Made by a program: the position numbers and the translations under genes. 64,000 nucleotides of DNA from an uncultured Opitutia bacterium (GTDB lineage Bacteria > Verrucomicrobiota > Verrucomicrobiia > Opitutales > Opitutaceae). Shown here piece after piece: positions 8,612-17,253 of this stretch (positions within the stretch are counted from its first letter, which is position 1; every line of letters begins with the position of its first letter). The notes below the pieces were generated by a model. It saw only the letters and a list, made by a program, of their open reading frames with translations, ran no database searches and had not been told where the DNA came from. Location: positions 62,001 to 126,000 of the forward strand of contig CAIOAO010000074.1 in the NCBI GenBank assembly GCA_903855985.1. The letters run 5' to 3'.

Positions 8612-9871
8612 ATGACTTCCCGGGAAAAAATCCAGCGGGCGCTCGCCCACCAGTCCGGTCCCGTGCCGGTGGATTTCGGCGGCACCGGTCTCACGGGTAT
8701 GCATGTGAGCTGCGTCGCCGCACTGCGCGACCACTACGGGCTGCCCCGCCACCCCGTGAAGGTCTGCGAGCCGTTCCAGATGCTCGGTGAGATCGAGGAT
8801 GATCTGGGCCGCCTGCTCGGCTCCGACTGCGTCGGCGCCAACGGCCGCGGCACCATGTTCGGCTTCGCCAACGAGGGCTGGCACGAGTGGCGCACGCCGT
8901 GGGGCCAGCTCGTGCTCGTCCCGGAGGGCTTCCGGCCGCGCGAGGACGCCAGCGGCGACGTCTATCTTTTTCCCCAGGGCGACACCTCGGTCGCCCCCAG
9001 CGGGCACATGCCGGGCAGCGGCTATTTCTTCGACGCGATTGTGCGCCAGGAGCCGATTGACGAGGATCACCTCAACCCGGCGGACAACTGCGAGGAGTTC
9101 CAACTGCTTAGCCCGGCCGACCTCGCCCACTGGCGCACCGAGTTCGCCCGCGTGCACGGCGAGCAGCGCGCGGTGGTCTCCGGCATCGGCGGCACCGGCT
9201 TTGGCGACATCGCCCTCGTGCCGGCGGCCTTCCTCAAGCACCCGAAGGGTATCCGCGACGTCAGCGAGTGGTATATCTCCCTCATCGAGCGCCGCGACTA
9301 CGTGCACCAGATCTTCACCCACCAGTGCGCGGTGGCGCTTAAGAACCTGGAGACTTACGCCGCCCTTGCCGGCGACACCGTGGACGTGCTGGTGATCTGC
9401 GGCACCGATTTCGGCACGCAAAGCTCCCAGTTTTGCTCGCCGGAGGCATTCGACGACCTCTTCGCTCCGTACTACCGGCAGATCAACAACTGGGTGCACC
9501 GCCACACCAAGTGGAAGACCTTCAAGCACTCCTGCGGCGCGGTCCGCCCACTCATCGACCGCTTCATCGACGTCGGGTTCGACATCCTCAACCCGGTGCA
9601 GTGCTCGGCGAAGGACATGGACCCCGTCCGGCTCAAGGCCGACTTTGGGAGCCGCATCGTGTTTTGGGGCGGCGGCGTGGATACGCAGCGTACCCTACCC
9701 TTCGGCACCCCCGCGGAAGTGCGGACCGAGGTCACGTCACGCCTCCGGGCGTTTTCGCCGGATGGCGGCTTCGTCTTCAACACCATCCACAACATCCAGG
9801 CCCGCACGCCCGTCGCCAACATCGTCGCGATGGTGGATGCCGTCCGCGACTTCAACGGCACCGCCGCCTGA
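8612..9871 (+). CDS. URO-D-family protein (putative methyltransferase), HSCG type
   Basis: A 419-residue URO-D-superfamily protein from ATG 8612 (MTSREKIQRAL). It is longer than MtaA because of an insertion in the first half. H-S-C-G at about 306 matches the first two zinc ligands of MtaA/MtbA. The third Cys of the usual C-terminal GC-E motif appears replaced by NTIHNIQ (a histidine), so the site may be His2-Cys or may use another residue. The gene lies within the corrinoid operon, with four bases between its stop and the next ATG. This is the + strand gene whose first two ligands look most like a classical corrinoid methyltransferase. Confidence 0.8.
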   Translation: MTSREKIQRALAHQSGPVPVDFGGTGLTGMHVSCVAALRDHYGLPRHPVKVCEPFQMLGEIEDDLGRLLGSDCVGANGRGTMFGFANEGWHEWRTPWGQLVLVPEGFRPREDASGDVYLFPQGDTSVAPSGHMPGSGYFFDAIVRQEPIDEDHLNPADNCEEFQLLSPADLAHWRTEFARVHGEQRAVVSGIGGTGFGDIALVPAAFLKHPKGIRDVSEWYISLIERRDYVHQIFTHQCAVALKNLETYAALAGDTVDVLVICGTDFGTQSSQFCSPEAFDDLFAPYYRQINNWVHRHTKWKTFKHSCGAVRPLIDRFIDVGFDILNPVQCSAKDMDPVRLKADFGSRIVFWGGGVDTQRTLPFGTPAEVRTEVTSRLRAFSPDGGFVFNTIHNIQARTPVANIVAMVDAVRDFNGTAA

Positions 9872-9875
9872 GCCC

Positions 9876-10961
9876 ATGAAACCGCACGCCCACCGCTTCA
9901 TTCCGGAAGTCGCCCGCGCCCGCTATGAGGCGTGGTGGCGTTGCGCCCGAGTGGACCGCCCGCCGGTAAGCCTCTGGGTGAAGACGCCGCACCCCCTGCG
10001 CGCGCCGCGCTCCACGCACGCCACGCTGCGCGAGCGCTGGCTCGACGTGGAGTACCAGGTGGATTGCGCCCTGACCGGACTCGAGACCAACCCGATCCTG
10101 GGCGACACCGTCCCTTCCTACCTGCCCAATGTCGGCCCCGACCTCTCCTCCACGCTCTTCGGCGCCGAGCTGGTCTTCGGCGAGAACACGAGCTGGTGCC
10201 AGCACACCGTGCCGGAGACCGCGGACTGGGAGCGCTTCATCGCGACCCCGCCGGATTTCGACAACGTCTACTGGCGGACCATCGATGCGATGATCACGCG
10301 CGCCGCTGAGCGGTTTGAGGGACGCTACTACGTCGCCATGCCCGACCTGCACGGCAGCTTCGACATCCTCGCCGGCGTGCGCGGGCCGGAAAACGTCTGC
10401 CTCGACCTCATGGACGAGCCGGAACTGGTGCGCCGCGCCAGCCTCCATGCGTCCCACGCCTACGTGGAGGCGTACCGCCGGCTGTACCAGCGGCTCACCG
10501 CCCTCGGCCAGCCGAGTACGACCTGGTGTTCCTACCTGCACACGGGGCCCGCCTACATTCCCAGCTGCGACTTCTGGTGCCTCGTCTCCAAAGAAATCGC
10601 CCAGGAATACGTCCGGCCCACCATCGAGCTGGAGATGGCGCCGCTCGAACGCTCCATCTTCCACCTCGACGGCCCGCAGGCCCTGCACCACCTCGACCTG
10701 ATGCTGAGCCTGCCCGGCCTGAACGCCGTGCAATGGGTCTTCGGCTCCGGCCACGGGCCTGCCGCCAAATGGATCGACGTCTACCGGCGCTGCCTCGCCG
10801 CAGGCAAGGCGCTCCAGATCCTGGCGGACGATCCCGCCGACGCGCTGACCGTCCTGCGCGCGCTCGGCCCCGACGGCCTGTGGCTCACGATCTGCACGCC
10901 GTTCGCCAACACCGATGAGGCCACGGATTTCCTCGATACGGTCCACCGGCTCTCCCCATGA
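9876..10961 (+). CDS. URO-D-family protein, divergent (H-L-D-G), probably non-thiolate site
   Basis: A 361-residue protein whose overall pattern fits the URO-D superfamily, with H-L-D-G near 263 and a GPDGLWLTICTPF ending in place of the usual Cys/His metal motif. It lacks the paired Cys ligands, so a zinc-thiolate methyltransferase mechanism is doubtful. It may be a pseudo-enzyme, a partner subunit or an enzyme for a different methyl donor. ATG 9876 follows the previous gene by four bases, and its stop overlaps the next ATG (ATGA, 10958-10961). That overlap suggests coupled translation with the next URO-D protein. Confidence 0.7.
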   Translation: MKPHAHRFIPEVARARYEAWWRCARVDRPPVSLWVKTPHPLRAPRSTHATLRERWLDVEYQVDCALTGLETNPILGDTVPSYLPNVGPDLSSTLFGAELVFGENTSWCQHTVPETADWERFIATPPDFDNVYWRTIDAMITRAAERFEGRYYVAMPDLHGSFDILAGVRGPENVCLDLMDEPELVRRASLHASHAYVEAYRRLYQRLTALGQPSTTWCSYLHTGPAYIPSCDFWCLVSKEIAQEYVRPTIELEMAPLERSIFHLDGPQALHHLDLMLSLPGLNAVQWVFGSGHGPAAKWIDVYRRCLAAGKALQILADDPADALTVLRALGPDGLWLTICTPFANTDEATDFLDTVHRLSP

Positions 10962-12058
10962 ACGCCCGCGAAAATTTCCACGCCATGATGTCCGGCGGGC
11001 GCCCCGAGTGGATTCCGCTCAACCTGCCCGTCACGCCGCCGGTCGCCGACCTCATCGAGGCCCGCACGGGCGTACGCAGCTCGGAACTGGCCTTCGAGAC
11101 GGACTTTGGTTTCGAGTGGGTCGGCTACAACGAGGACCCGCAACGTTGGCGCGCCGCGCTCGCCGACCTGGGCTGCCAGCTCCCCGCCGACGTCGAGCTC
11201 GGGCCGTTCTGCATCGCGCATGTCGCGCCGCCCCCGGGCACCGTGGGTAATGCGTACCACTTCCGGACCATGCTGCATCCGCTGGAAAAGGTCACGGCCG
11301 TCGCCCAGCTGGAAAAACTGCCCTGGCCCGACACCTCCGACCCCGCGCATTACACCGCCGTCCAGCAGCGCATGCGCCAGATCCACACCCGCGGCAAGGT
11401 CGCCTTCGCCGGCCTTGAGTGCACCGCCTTCGAGGCCGCGTGGTACGTCCGCGGCATGGACAACCTCTTCCAGGACCTCGCCGAGGGCAACGGGATCGCC
11501 GACTGGCTGCTCGATTATTTCACCGAGCGCTCCATCAACGTCGGCCGCGCGTTCGCCCGGTCCGGCGTGGACGTGATCGGCCTCGGCGACGACGTCGGCA
11601 TGCAGACCGGCATGCTGCTCTCCGTCGAGATGTGGCGCGAGCACCTCAAGCCCCGCCTCGCCAAGGTCATCACCGCCATCCGCGAGGCGTCCGGCGACCG
11701 TAAGGTGTGGGTGCATTACCACTCCGACGGCAACATCCTGCCCATCGTCCCCGAGCTCATCGAGCTCGGCGTGGACATCCTCAACCCGGTCCAGCCCGAG
11801 TGCATGGATGCCGCCGACCTCACCCGCCGTTTCGGCCACAAGCTGGGCCTCAGCGGGATGGTTGGCACCCAGACGACGATGCCGTTTGGCACGCCCGACG
11901 ATGTCCGCCGCCGGGTGCGCGAGATCGCCGCACTCCACCTGCACCGGGTCCATCCCGCCCGCGTGATGATCGCGCCCACCCATGTACTTGAGCCCGATGT
12001 CCCGTTTGCCAACATCCTCGCTCTCGTCGAGGAAACCAAATCCATCCGCCTGTCCTGA
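10958..12058 (+). CDS. URO-D-family protein (putative methyltransferase), HSDG type
   Basis: A 366-residue URO-D-superfamily protein, translationally coupled to the previous gene by a four-base overlap. The central motif is H-S-D-G (about 255), followed by NPVQPEC (about 275), and the C-terminal motif is APTHVLEPDVP. In related proteins annotated as MtaA/CmuA-like the same positions carry His, Cys and a terminal His or Cys, so a metal site made of His, Asp and Cys is conceivable. It is the last of five URO-D genes in the operon before the DUF6580 membrane protein. Substrate not known. Confidence 0.75.
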   Translation: MNARENFHAMMSGGRPEWIPLNLPVTPPVADLIEARTGVRSSELAFETDFGFEWVGYNEDPQRWRAALADLGCQLPADVELGPFCIAHVAPPPGTVGNAYHFRTMLHPLEKVTAVAQLEKLPWPDTSDPAHYTAVQQRMRQIHTRGKVAFAGLECTAFEAAWYVRGMDNLFQDLAEGNGIADWLLDYFTERSINVGRAFARSGVDVIGLGDDVGMQTGMLLSVEMWREHLKPRLAKVITAIREASGDRKVWVHYHSDGNILPIVPELIELGVDILNPVQPECMDAADLTRRFGHKLGLSGMVGTQTTMPFGTPDDVRRRVREIAALHLHRVHPARVMIAPTHVLEPDVPFANILALVEETKSIRLS

Positions 12059-12128
12059 CCGCCTTTCCCCCGCCATTGACCAACCTCTCCTCGCCTCCAA
12101 CCCTCTGCCCAGCCATAAAATTCCCATC

Positions 12129-12698
12129 ATGAAAAACTCCAACCTCCTCATCGCCCTTGCGCTGATTGTTGCCGCCGCCGCCTACCGCGTGGGCGCGGTG
12201 TTTGTCCCGGACCTGTCCAACCTCTCGCCCATCATGGCCCTCGCCTTCTGCGGCGCCGCCTTCTTTGGGCGCCGCAGCCTCTGGCTCGTGCCCTTCGTGG
12301 CCCTCGTTGCCAGCGACGTGTGGATCGACCGCTACTACGCCAGCCACTACGGCTACACGTGGGAGCTGAGCGGTTCGCTGCTGCGCATCGCCTGCTTCGC
12401 CGCCGCGATCGGGGTCGGCGCCCTCGTCGCCCGCCGCCGCACCGCGCTCAATGTGTTCAGCGGCGTGCTCGGCTGCTCCATCCTGTTCTACCTCGTCAGC
12501 AACTCCGCCTCCTGGCTCGGCGACGCGTATTACGCCAAGACCCTCGGCGGCTGGTGGCAGGCGATGACGGTCGGACACATCGAGTTCCCGCCGACCCTGT
12601 GGTTCTTCCGCAACACGCTGATCGGCGACCTGCTCTTCACCGGCGCGTTTTCCCTCGTGATGAGCCGCGCCACCGTGGCGCAGACCCGCACCGCCTGA
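12129..12698 (+). CDS. DUF6580 family membrane protein (putative transport protein)
   Basis: A 189-residue integral membrane protein with five or six predicted helices and no soluble domain. It matches the DUF6580 family, which databases describe as putative transport proteins. It starts at ATG 12129, 70 bp after the last URO-D gene, and is followed by a strong terminator, so it closes the corrinoid operon. Its place in a B12-dependent locus makes a vitamin or corrinoid-precursor substrate-binding (S-component-like) role attractive, but nothing in the sequence proves it. Export or uptake of the methyl donor is the alternative. Confidence 0.7.
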   Translation: MKNSNLLIALALIVAAAAYRVGAVFVPDLSNLSPIMALAFCGAAFFGRRSLWLVPFVALVASDVWIDRYYASHYGYTWELSGSLLRIACFAAAIGVGALVARRRTALNVFSGVLGCSILFYLVSNSASWLGDAYYAKTLGGWWQAMTVGHIEFPPTLWFFRNTLIGDLLFTGAFSLVMSRATVAQTRTA

Positions 12699-12719
12699 GC
12701 CTGCTTTGGGTTGTGTTCA

Positions 12720-12746
12720 GGGCCGGTCCCCGGACCGGCCCTTTTT
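12720..12746 (+). terminator. Rho-independent terminator of the corrinoid operon
   Basis: A perfect 10-bp GC-rich stem, GGGCCGGTCC (12720-12729) pairing with GGACCGGCCC (12732-12741), is followed directly by TTTTT. It lies 21 bp after the DUF6580 stop. This is the clearest intrinsic terminator in the window. Confidence 0.9.
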
Positions 12747-12876
12747 CGTGCCCGCGAAGAGCGGCCCACGGCCTTGCTCGTGTCGCGGGTGGCGCGCAGG
12801 CGTGTAACGTGGCGCGCCAGCACGCCACCCACAGCATGCCGTCGGCAGGGTGGAAAACCCCACTCCGACGACGCCG

Positions 12877-14562
12877 TCAGAACAGACCTACGACTTTGCC
12901 GGTCGCATCGAGGTCGATCACCTCGGCGGCGGGTGCCTTGGGCAGGCCCGGCATCGTCATGATCTCGCCCGTGAGGCAGACGATGAAGCCGGCGCCGGCG
13001 GAGAGCCGCACCTCGCGGATCTCGACCTCAAAACCCGTCGGCCGGCCCCGCAGGGTCGGATCGGTGGAAAACGAATATTGCGTCTTGGCCATACAGATCG
13101 GGAATTTCCCATAGCCGCCGGCCTGCAGTTCCTCGAACTTCGCCTTCACCCGCGCGCTGGCGGTGATTTCCTTCGCACCGTAAATCTTCTGCGCGATGGT
13201 GCGGGCCTTGTCCCACAGCGGCATGTCGTCCGGGTACAGCAGCGAAAATTTCCGGGCGGTCTTTTCCGCCGCCTCAACCACCGCGTGCGCGAGTGCCTCG
13301 GCGCCGGCGCTGCCGTCCGCCCAATGCGTGGCCGGCACGGCTTTCACGCCAAGCTTGGCGCAGCGTTCCTGGATCACGGCGAATTCCTCATCAGTGTCCG
13401 AGGTGAAGCGGTTGATCGCCACGACCGCGGGCAGACCGTAGCCGGCGATGTTCTCCAGATGTTTCTCGAGGTTGGCGAAACCGCGCCCCACGGCCTCCAC
13501 GTTCGGCTTCTTGAGGTCGGCTTTGTCCACGCCGCCGTGCATCTTCAGCGCGCGGACGGTCGCCACGATGACGACGGCATCGGGCTGCAGGCCGGCGAAG
13601 CGACACTTGATATCGATGAATTTCTGGGCGCCTAGGTCGGCGCCGAAACCCGCCTCGGTGACCGTGTATTCGCCGAGGCTGAGGGCCAGCTTGGTGGCCA
13701 GCACGCTATTGCAGCCGTGCGCAATGTTCGCAAACGGGCCGCCGTGCACGAACGCGGGGTTGTTCTCCAGCGTCTGCACGAGGTTGGGCGCAAGGGCGTC
13801 GCGCAGCAGCACCGCCATGGCGCCGTGCGCCTTCAACTGGGCCGCCGTCACGGGCTTTTTATCGCGCGTGTAGCCGACCACGATCTTGCCGAGACGCTCG
13901 CGCAACTCCGCCAGGTCCTGCGACAGGCAGAAGATTGCCATGACCTCAGACGCGACGGTGATGTCAAAGCCCGACTGGCGGACCGTGCCGTTGGCGACGC
14001 CGCCCAGGCCGACGATGATCTCCCGCAGCGCGCGGTCGTTCATGTCCATCACGCGTTTCCAGACGATGCGGTTCGGGTCGAGCCCCAGCGCGTTGCCGTG
14101 CGTGAGGTGGTTGTCGACCAGCGCGGAGAGGAGGTTGTGGGCGGACGTGATCGCGTGGAAATCACCCGTGAAGTGCAGGTTGATATCCTCCATCGGCATG
14201 ACCTGCGCGTAACCGCCGCCGGCGGCGCCGCCCTTCACGCCAAAGCTGGGCCCGAGCGAGGGCTCGCGCAGGCAGATGATGGCGCGCTTGCCAATGCGGT
14301 TGAGCGCATCGCCGAGCCCCACCGTCGTCGTGGTCTTGCCCTCGCCCGCGGGTGTGGGCGAAATGGCGGTGACCAGCACGAGCCGGCCGCGGGGTTTCGC
14401 CCGCTGCTGCTGGTAATAGTCCAGCCCGACCTTGGCCTTGTATTTCCCGTAGTGTTCGAGCGCTTCGACGGGAATCTTGAGCCGGGCCGCGATCTGGTCG
14501 ATCGGCAGCATTTTCGCCTGTTGGGCAATTTCGATATCGGAGGGAACGATTTTTGCGGCCAT
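12877..14562 (-). CDS. fhs: Formate--tetrahydrofolate ligase
   Basis: A 561-residue enzyme of the usual length (about 555-560). It has the ATP-binding loop [13 protein letters not shown] (about 68-80) and the family signature [18 protein letters not shown], followed by the [12 protein letters not shown] stretch. It interconverts formate + THF + ATP and 10-formyl-THF in the cytoplasm. In this operon it is downstream of a MetF-MetV fusion and a methyl-THF:corrinoid methyltransferase-like gene, so it could run in the ATP-forming direction when methyl groups are oxidised, or assimilate formate. I chose ATG 14562 (MAAKIVPSD) over an upstream non-ATG extension. The bases before the ATG read CACCTCACCTCCC, with no Shine-Dalgarno sequence. 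Confidence 0.96.
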   Translation of the reverse strand: MAAKIVPSDIEIAQQAKMLPIDQIAARLKIPVEALEHYGKYKAKVGLDYYQQQRAKPRGRLVLVTAISPTPAGEGKTTTTVGLGDALNRIGKRAIICLREPSLGPSFGVKGGAAGGGYAQVMPMEDINLHFTGDFHAITSAHNLLSALVDNHLTHGNALGLDPNRIVWKRVMDMNDRALREIIVGLGGVANGTVRQSGFDITVASEVMAIFCLSQDLAELRERLGKIVVGYTRDKKPVTAAQLKAHGAMAVLLRDALAPNLVQTLENNPAFVHGGPFANIAHGCNSVLATKLALSLGEYTVTEAGFGADLGAQKFIDIKCRFAGLQPDAVVIVATVRALKMHGGVDKADLKKPNVEAVGRGFANLEKHLENIAGYGLPAVVAINRFTSDTDEEFAVIQERCAKLGVKAVPATHWADGSAGAEALAHAVVEAAEKTARKFSLLYPDDMPLWDKARTIAQKIYGAKEITASARVKAKFEELQAGGYGKFPICMAKTQYSFSTDPTLRGRPTGFEVEIREVRLSAGAGFIVCLTGEIMTMPGLPKAPAAEVIDLDATGKVVGLF

Positions 14563-14604
14563 GGGAGGTGAGGTGAAAGGGTTGTTGGGAGTCACTGGCC
14601 TGTT

Positions 14605-14715
14605 TCCGGCCAAGGCCGGAGATTGTCATTCTGTGCGCCGCGAAGGATCCAGTGCGATTTCGCGGCGGGATTCGATTCTATCCGAGTGGGTTCTTCGCTG
14701 CGCTTAGAATGACAA
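14605..14715. repeat. GTCATTCTG-type palindromic element and small hairpin
   Basis: The 180-bp spacer between fhs and the pterin methyltransferase gene carries a short perfect hairpin, TCCGGCC-AA-GGCCGGA (14605-14620). A larger imperfect inverted repeat follows, TTGTCATTCTGTGCGCCGCG... (from 14623) facing ...CGCTGCGCTTAGAATGACAA (to 14715); about 23 of 28 positions pair. Elements beginning GTCATTCTGAGCG with GAAGAATCC arms are common dispersed palindromes in many bacterial genomes; this is one of that type, partly decayed. Confidence 0.7.
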
Positions 14716-14742
14716 ATTCGGGGTGAAAAAAGACGGAGGGGG

Positions 14743-15609
14743 TTAGCTGGAGTAGTATTCCTGCACGCGCATGATGACGTCAAAGCCCTCAAGCTTCAAG
14801 CAGTCGGTCAGGCAGAGCATGGCGGGGTGATCGGCCGGTAGCACCTCGTACTTGCGCTTCACCGAGCCAATGACGTGGTCCATGCCAAGCGGGCCGGCGA
14901 GGGTCAGGAACGCGCTCTCGAGCGGCCCCTTCGTCGGCGAACCGTCCGCGCGCTTCGGCGGGAGCATCACGCTGAAATTACTCAGGCCGACCGACATGTG
15001 GACCCCCTTGAGCGCGGGATCGGCATGGATCAGGTTGATCGCACCCATCAGGCAGTGAAGCCGGCCCTCGGAGTCGGCGCCAATCGGCGAGATCGCGGGA
15101 TCAATGATGCAGTGGTTCACCGGGATGCCGTGCTGGCCGGCCTCCGCGACGAGTTCGCGGGCGGTCTGGTACACCTCGGCCGCGGTGTGATTGGGCTGGG
15201 CGATGCCCTTCTCCATGCGCTCGGACGCGAGCAGGATGGGCATGAACGACATGACCTTCGTGAGCTTGAACATCTCCCGGCGCGGCTGGGAAATGGAATT
15301 CAGGATCGGGATGAGCCCGCCGCCGCGCACGCGGTCGTAGGCCTTGAGCCCGGCCTCGGCCATCACCGGGTCCGGCGTGTCGATGGAGAGCGGCTTGGAG
15401 GTGACGCTTTGGACGTCCCGCACCATCTGGGCGAGAAACTCCGCGGAGCGCGGCCCGACATTGACGTCGACGTAACCGGCACCGCCTTGGTCCTGGGACC
15501 GGGCAAGTTCCTGGAGCCCGGCGAGGTCATTGGCCTCGAAAAGCTTGTGGGTCGACGGCACGGAATCGTTGATGGATTCGCCGATGATCGTGAGGTTGGG
15601 AAAGGCCAT
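14743..15609 (-). CDS. Methyltetrahydrofolate:corrinoid methyltransferase-like protein (AcsE/MtgA type)
   Basis: A 288-residue pterin-binding TIM-barrel protein. The opening LTIIGESIND, the DVNVGPR motif (about 48-54), LSIDTPDP and an NSI segment form the pterin and methyl-folate site seen in AcsE, MtgA and the methionine-synthase pterin domain. Expected reaction: methyl transfer between methyl-corrinoid protein and THF. Because the locus has RACo and a methyl carrier but no CODH/ACS, transfer from corrinoid to THF (MtgA-like) fits best. It lies 21 bp downstream of the MetF-MetV gene and 180 bp before fhs in one - strand operon. This gene joins the URO-D/corrinoid cluster to folate metabolism. 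Confidence 0.88.
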   Translation of the reverse strand: MAFPNLTIIGESINDSVPSTHKLFEANDLAGLQELARSQDQGGAGYVDVNVGPRSAEFLAQMVRDVQSVTSKPLSIDTPDPVMAEAGLKAYDRVRGGGLIPILNSISQPRREMFKLTKVMSFMPILLASERMEKGIAQPNHTAAEVYQTARELVAEAGQHGIPVNHCIIDPAISPIGADSEGRLHCLMGAINLIHADPALKGVHMSVGLSNFSVMLPPKRADGSPTKGPLESAFLTLAGPLGMDHVIGSVKRKYEVLPADHPAMLCLTDCLKLEGFDVIMRVQEYYSS

Positions 15610-15630
15610 GGGATTATTTTTTGGGGACGG

Positions 15631-17253
15631 TTAAATGGGTCGGAGCGGCGGCGGAGCCTTCGGGTCCGGGGCCGCGGCCGGCTCCGGCTGGGCGACCTGG
15701 TGATGGTCGCGGCCGAGGAAATTATTGGCCCAGCCCGACGTGCCGCGGAGCGCGGGATTGGCGAAGACGGCGGGACCGTCGAGCATGTGCTCGGATTCGC
15801 CGAAGAATTTCATCCGGTCGTAGGCCCGCGCCCACATGCAGTCCTTGTCGTGGAGCTCGCAACGACCGTCGGCCGATCCGCCGCAGGGGCCGTTGCGCTG
15901 CGTCTTGGAGCAGGAGGCGCGCGGACAGAAATAGCCGGTGTCCGGGAGGGAGCAGTCGCCGCAATCCTGGCAGCCGAACATCACGACCTTCGAGAGGTGC
16001 TCGACGCCGTGCAGGGCGCTGAGGGCCTTGTCGTGCTGGCCCGTCTCGAGCCGCGCGTAGCCCTGCTGGATCGTGGGAAAAAGCTTGTTGCCCGGGGTGA
16101 AGGCCAGACCGTGAACCGCCCGCGTGAAGCGGTAGCCCAGGCCGACCTCGGCGGTCTTGGCGGGTTCCTTGAGGGATTGGAGGTAGGCGGCGTTGACCCG
16201 TGCGCCATTGCCGAGCCCGGTCGCCTCGTCCTTTTCGAAGAGATAAAACTCGTCCGGTTTCGGAAACTGGATCTCACGGGCGAATTCCTTCCAGTCGTTC
16301 GCGCCGTAGCTTTCGGCCAGGTCGATGATCTGCGCGAAGGTGTCCGCCTTGTGCACACCGCCGAGGTAGCCGGCGGCGAAACCCATCCCCTTGAACACCG
16401 CGAGCTGCTTGGCCGCGAGCTCGGTGAAGAACGCCTTCCCCTTGTCCGGGCCGGCGGCGTATTTTTCCACCTGGGCGTAGAGCGCGTCGCTCACCACACA
16501 GCCCGGGATCTTGTTCTGGTTGAACATGCGGGCCACCGTCTTGTTCAGCACGTACACGTTGCCGATGATGGGGGCGGAGAGATTGGCCCAGTCCAGGAAC
16601 AGTTTGATCTCGTGAAATTTCCGCATGTCGTAGCCGAGCTGCGGGATGACCCACTCGGCGCCGCACTGGAGCTTGCGGGCGAGCTTGAAATACTGGGGCA
16701 TCAGCTCGCGCTCCTGCCGTTTGAACGGCGCCACCGCGGCACCGATGAAGAAATTCGTCTTGGCCAGCCGCTCCGTCTTCCCGTTCGGCCGCACAACCTC
16801 CATCCCCTCGTTCATCGTCTTCAACATCGCGACGAGGCTCACCGAATCCAAATCGAAGACCGGCAGCGCCGGCCCCTTGAAGCCCGACGTCGGGTAGTCG
16901 CCCGTCAGCGCCAGGATGTTGTTGAACCCGTCCGCGGCGTAACGCCACGCGGCGGACTCGAGCCCGTTGCGGTTGAGATCCTTGCAGGTGAGATGGATGA
17001 CCAGTTCCTTGCCCCGCGGCTTGAGGAGGTTGGCGAGCCAGTCCGCCGGGATCATCGGGTTGCCGCCGGGATTGTCGGTGATGGACACCCAGCCAATCCG
17101 CGCGTCCGCCGCCAGGCCCTCGCCCAGCTCCACGAGCTTCGGCTTCTGGTCGGGCTCGGGAATCCCGCGCGTCGTCACCAGCTCAGCGCCATAGATGAAA
17201 CGCCCGGAGTTCAGTTGCTCGCGAAACGAGGAATGCGGGGTGGGGTTGGTCAT
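15631..17253 (-). CDS. metF: Methylenetetrahydrofolate reductase with fused MetV-like zinc/Fe-S domain
   Basis: A 540-residue protein. Residues 1 to about 300 form the MetF flavin TIM barrel (YGAELVTTRG near the start, LTGDYP in the middle). The C-terminal part has a Cys-rich segment (about 427-475: CQDCGDC, CPRASC, PCGG, CELHDKDC) typical of MTHFR_C/MetV. In many acetogens MetV is a separate partner that links MetF to an electron donor other than NAD(P)H; here both are one chain. It interconverts methylene-THF and methyl-THF. The start at ATG 17253 gives the conserved N-terminus; the longer frame would add 38 unlikely residues. It is first in the metF-methyltransferase-fhs operon. Confidence 0.92.
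   Translation of the reverse strand: MTNPTPHSSFREQLNSGRFIYGAELVTTRGIPEPDQKPKLVELGEGLAADARIGWVSITDNPGGNPMIPADWLANLLKPRGKELVIHLTCKDLNRNGLESAAWRYAADGFNNILALTGDYPTSGFKGPALPVFDLDSVSLVAMLKTMNEGMEVVRPNGKTERLAKTNFFIGAAVAPFKRQERELMPQYFKLARKLQCGAEWVIPQLGYDMRKFHEIKLFLDWANLSAPIIGNVYVLNKTVARMFNQNKIPGCVVSDALYAQVEKYAAGPDKGKAFFTELAAKQLAVFKGMGFAAGYLGGVHKADTFAQIIDLAESYGANDWKEFAREIQFPKPDEFYLFEKDEATGLGNGARVNAAYLQSLKEPAKTAEVGLGYRFTRAVHGLAFTPGNKLFPTIQQGYARLETGQHDKALSALHGVEHLSKVVMFGCQDCGDCSLPDTGYFCPRASCSKTQRNGPCGGSADGRCELHDKDCMWARAYDRMKFFGESEHMLDGPAVFANPALRGTSGWANNFLGRDHHQVAQPEPAAAPDPKAPPPLRPI

Noticed and set aside
1-12058. Annotation of the URO-D genes as HemE (haem synthesis)
   Set aside because: The HemE N-terminal signature is missing, there are eight copies, no other haem genes are near, and the neighbours are corrinoid and RACo genes.
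5648-12058. Trimethylamine or glycine betaine methyltransferase (MttB/MtgB) system
   Set aside because: No MttB-family protein or in-frame amber (pyrrolysine) gene is present; the only substrate-side candidates are URO-D-type barrels.
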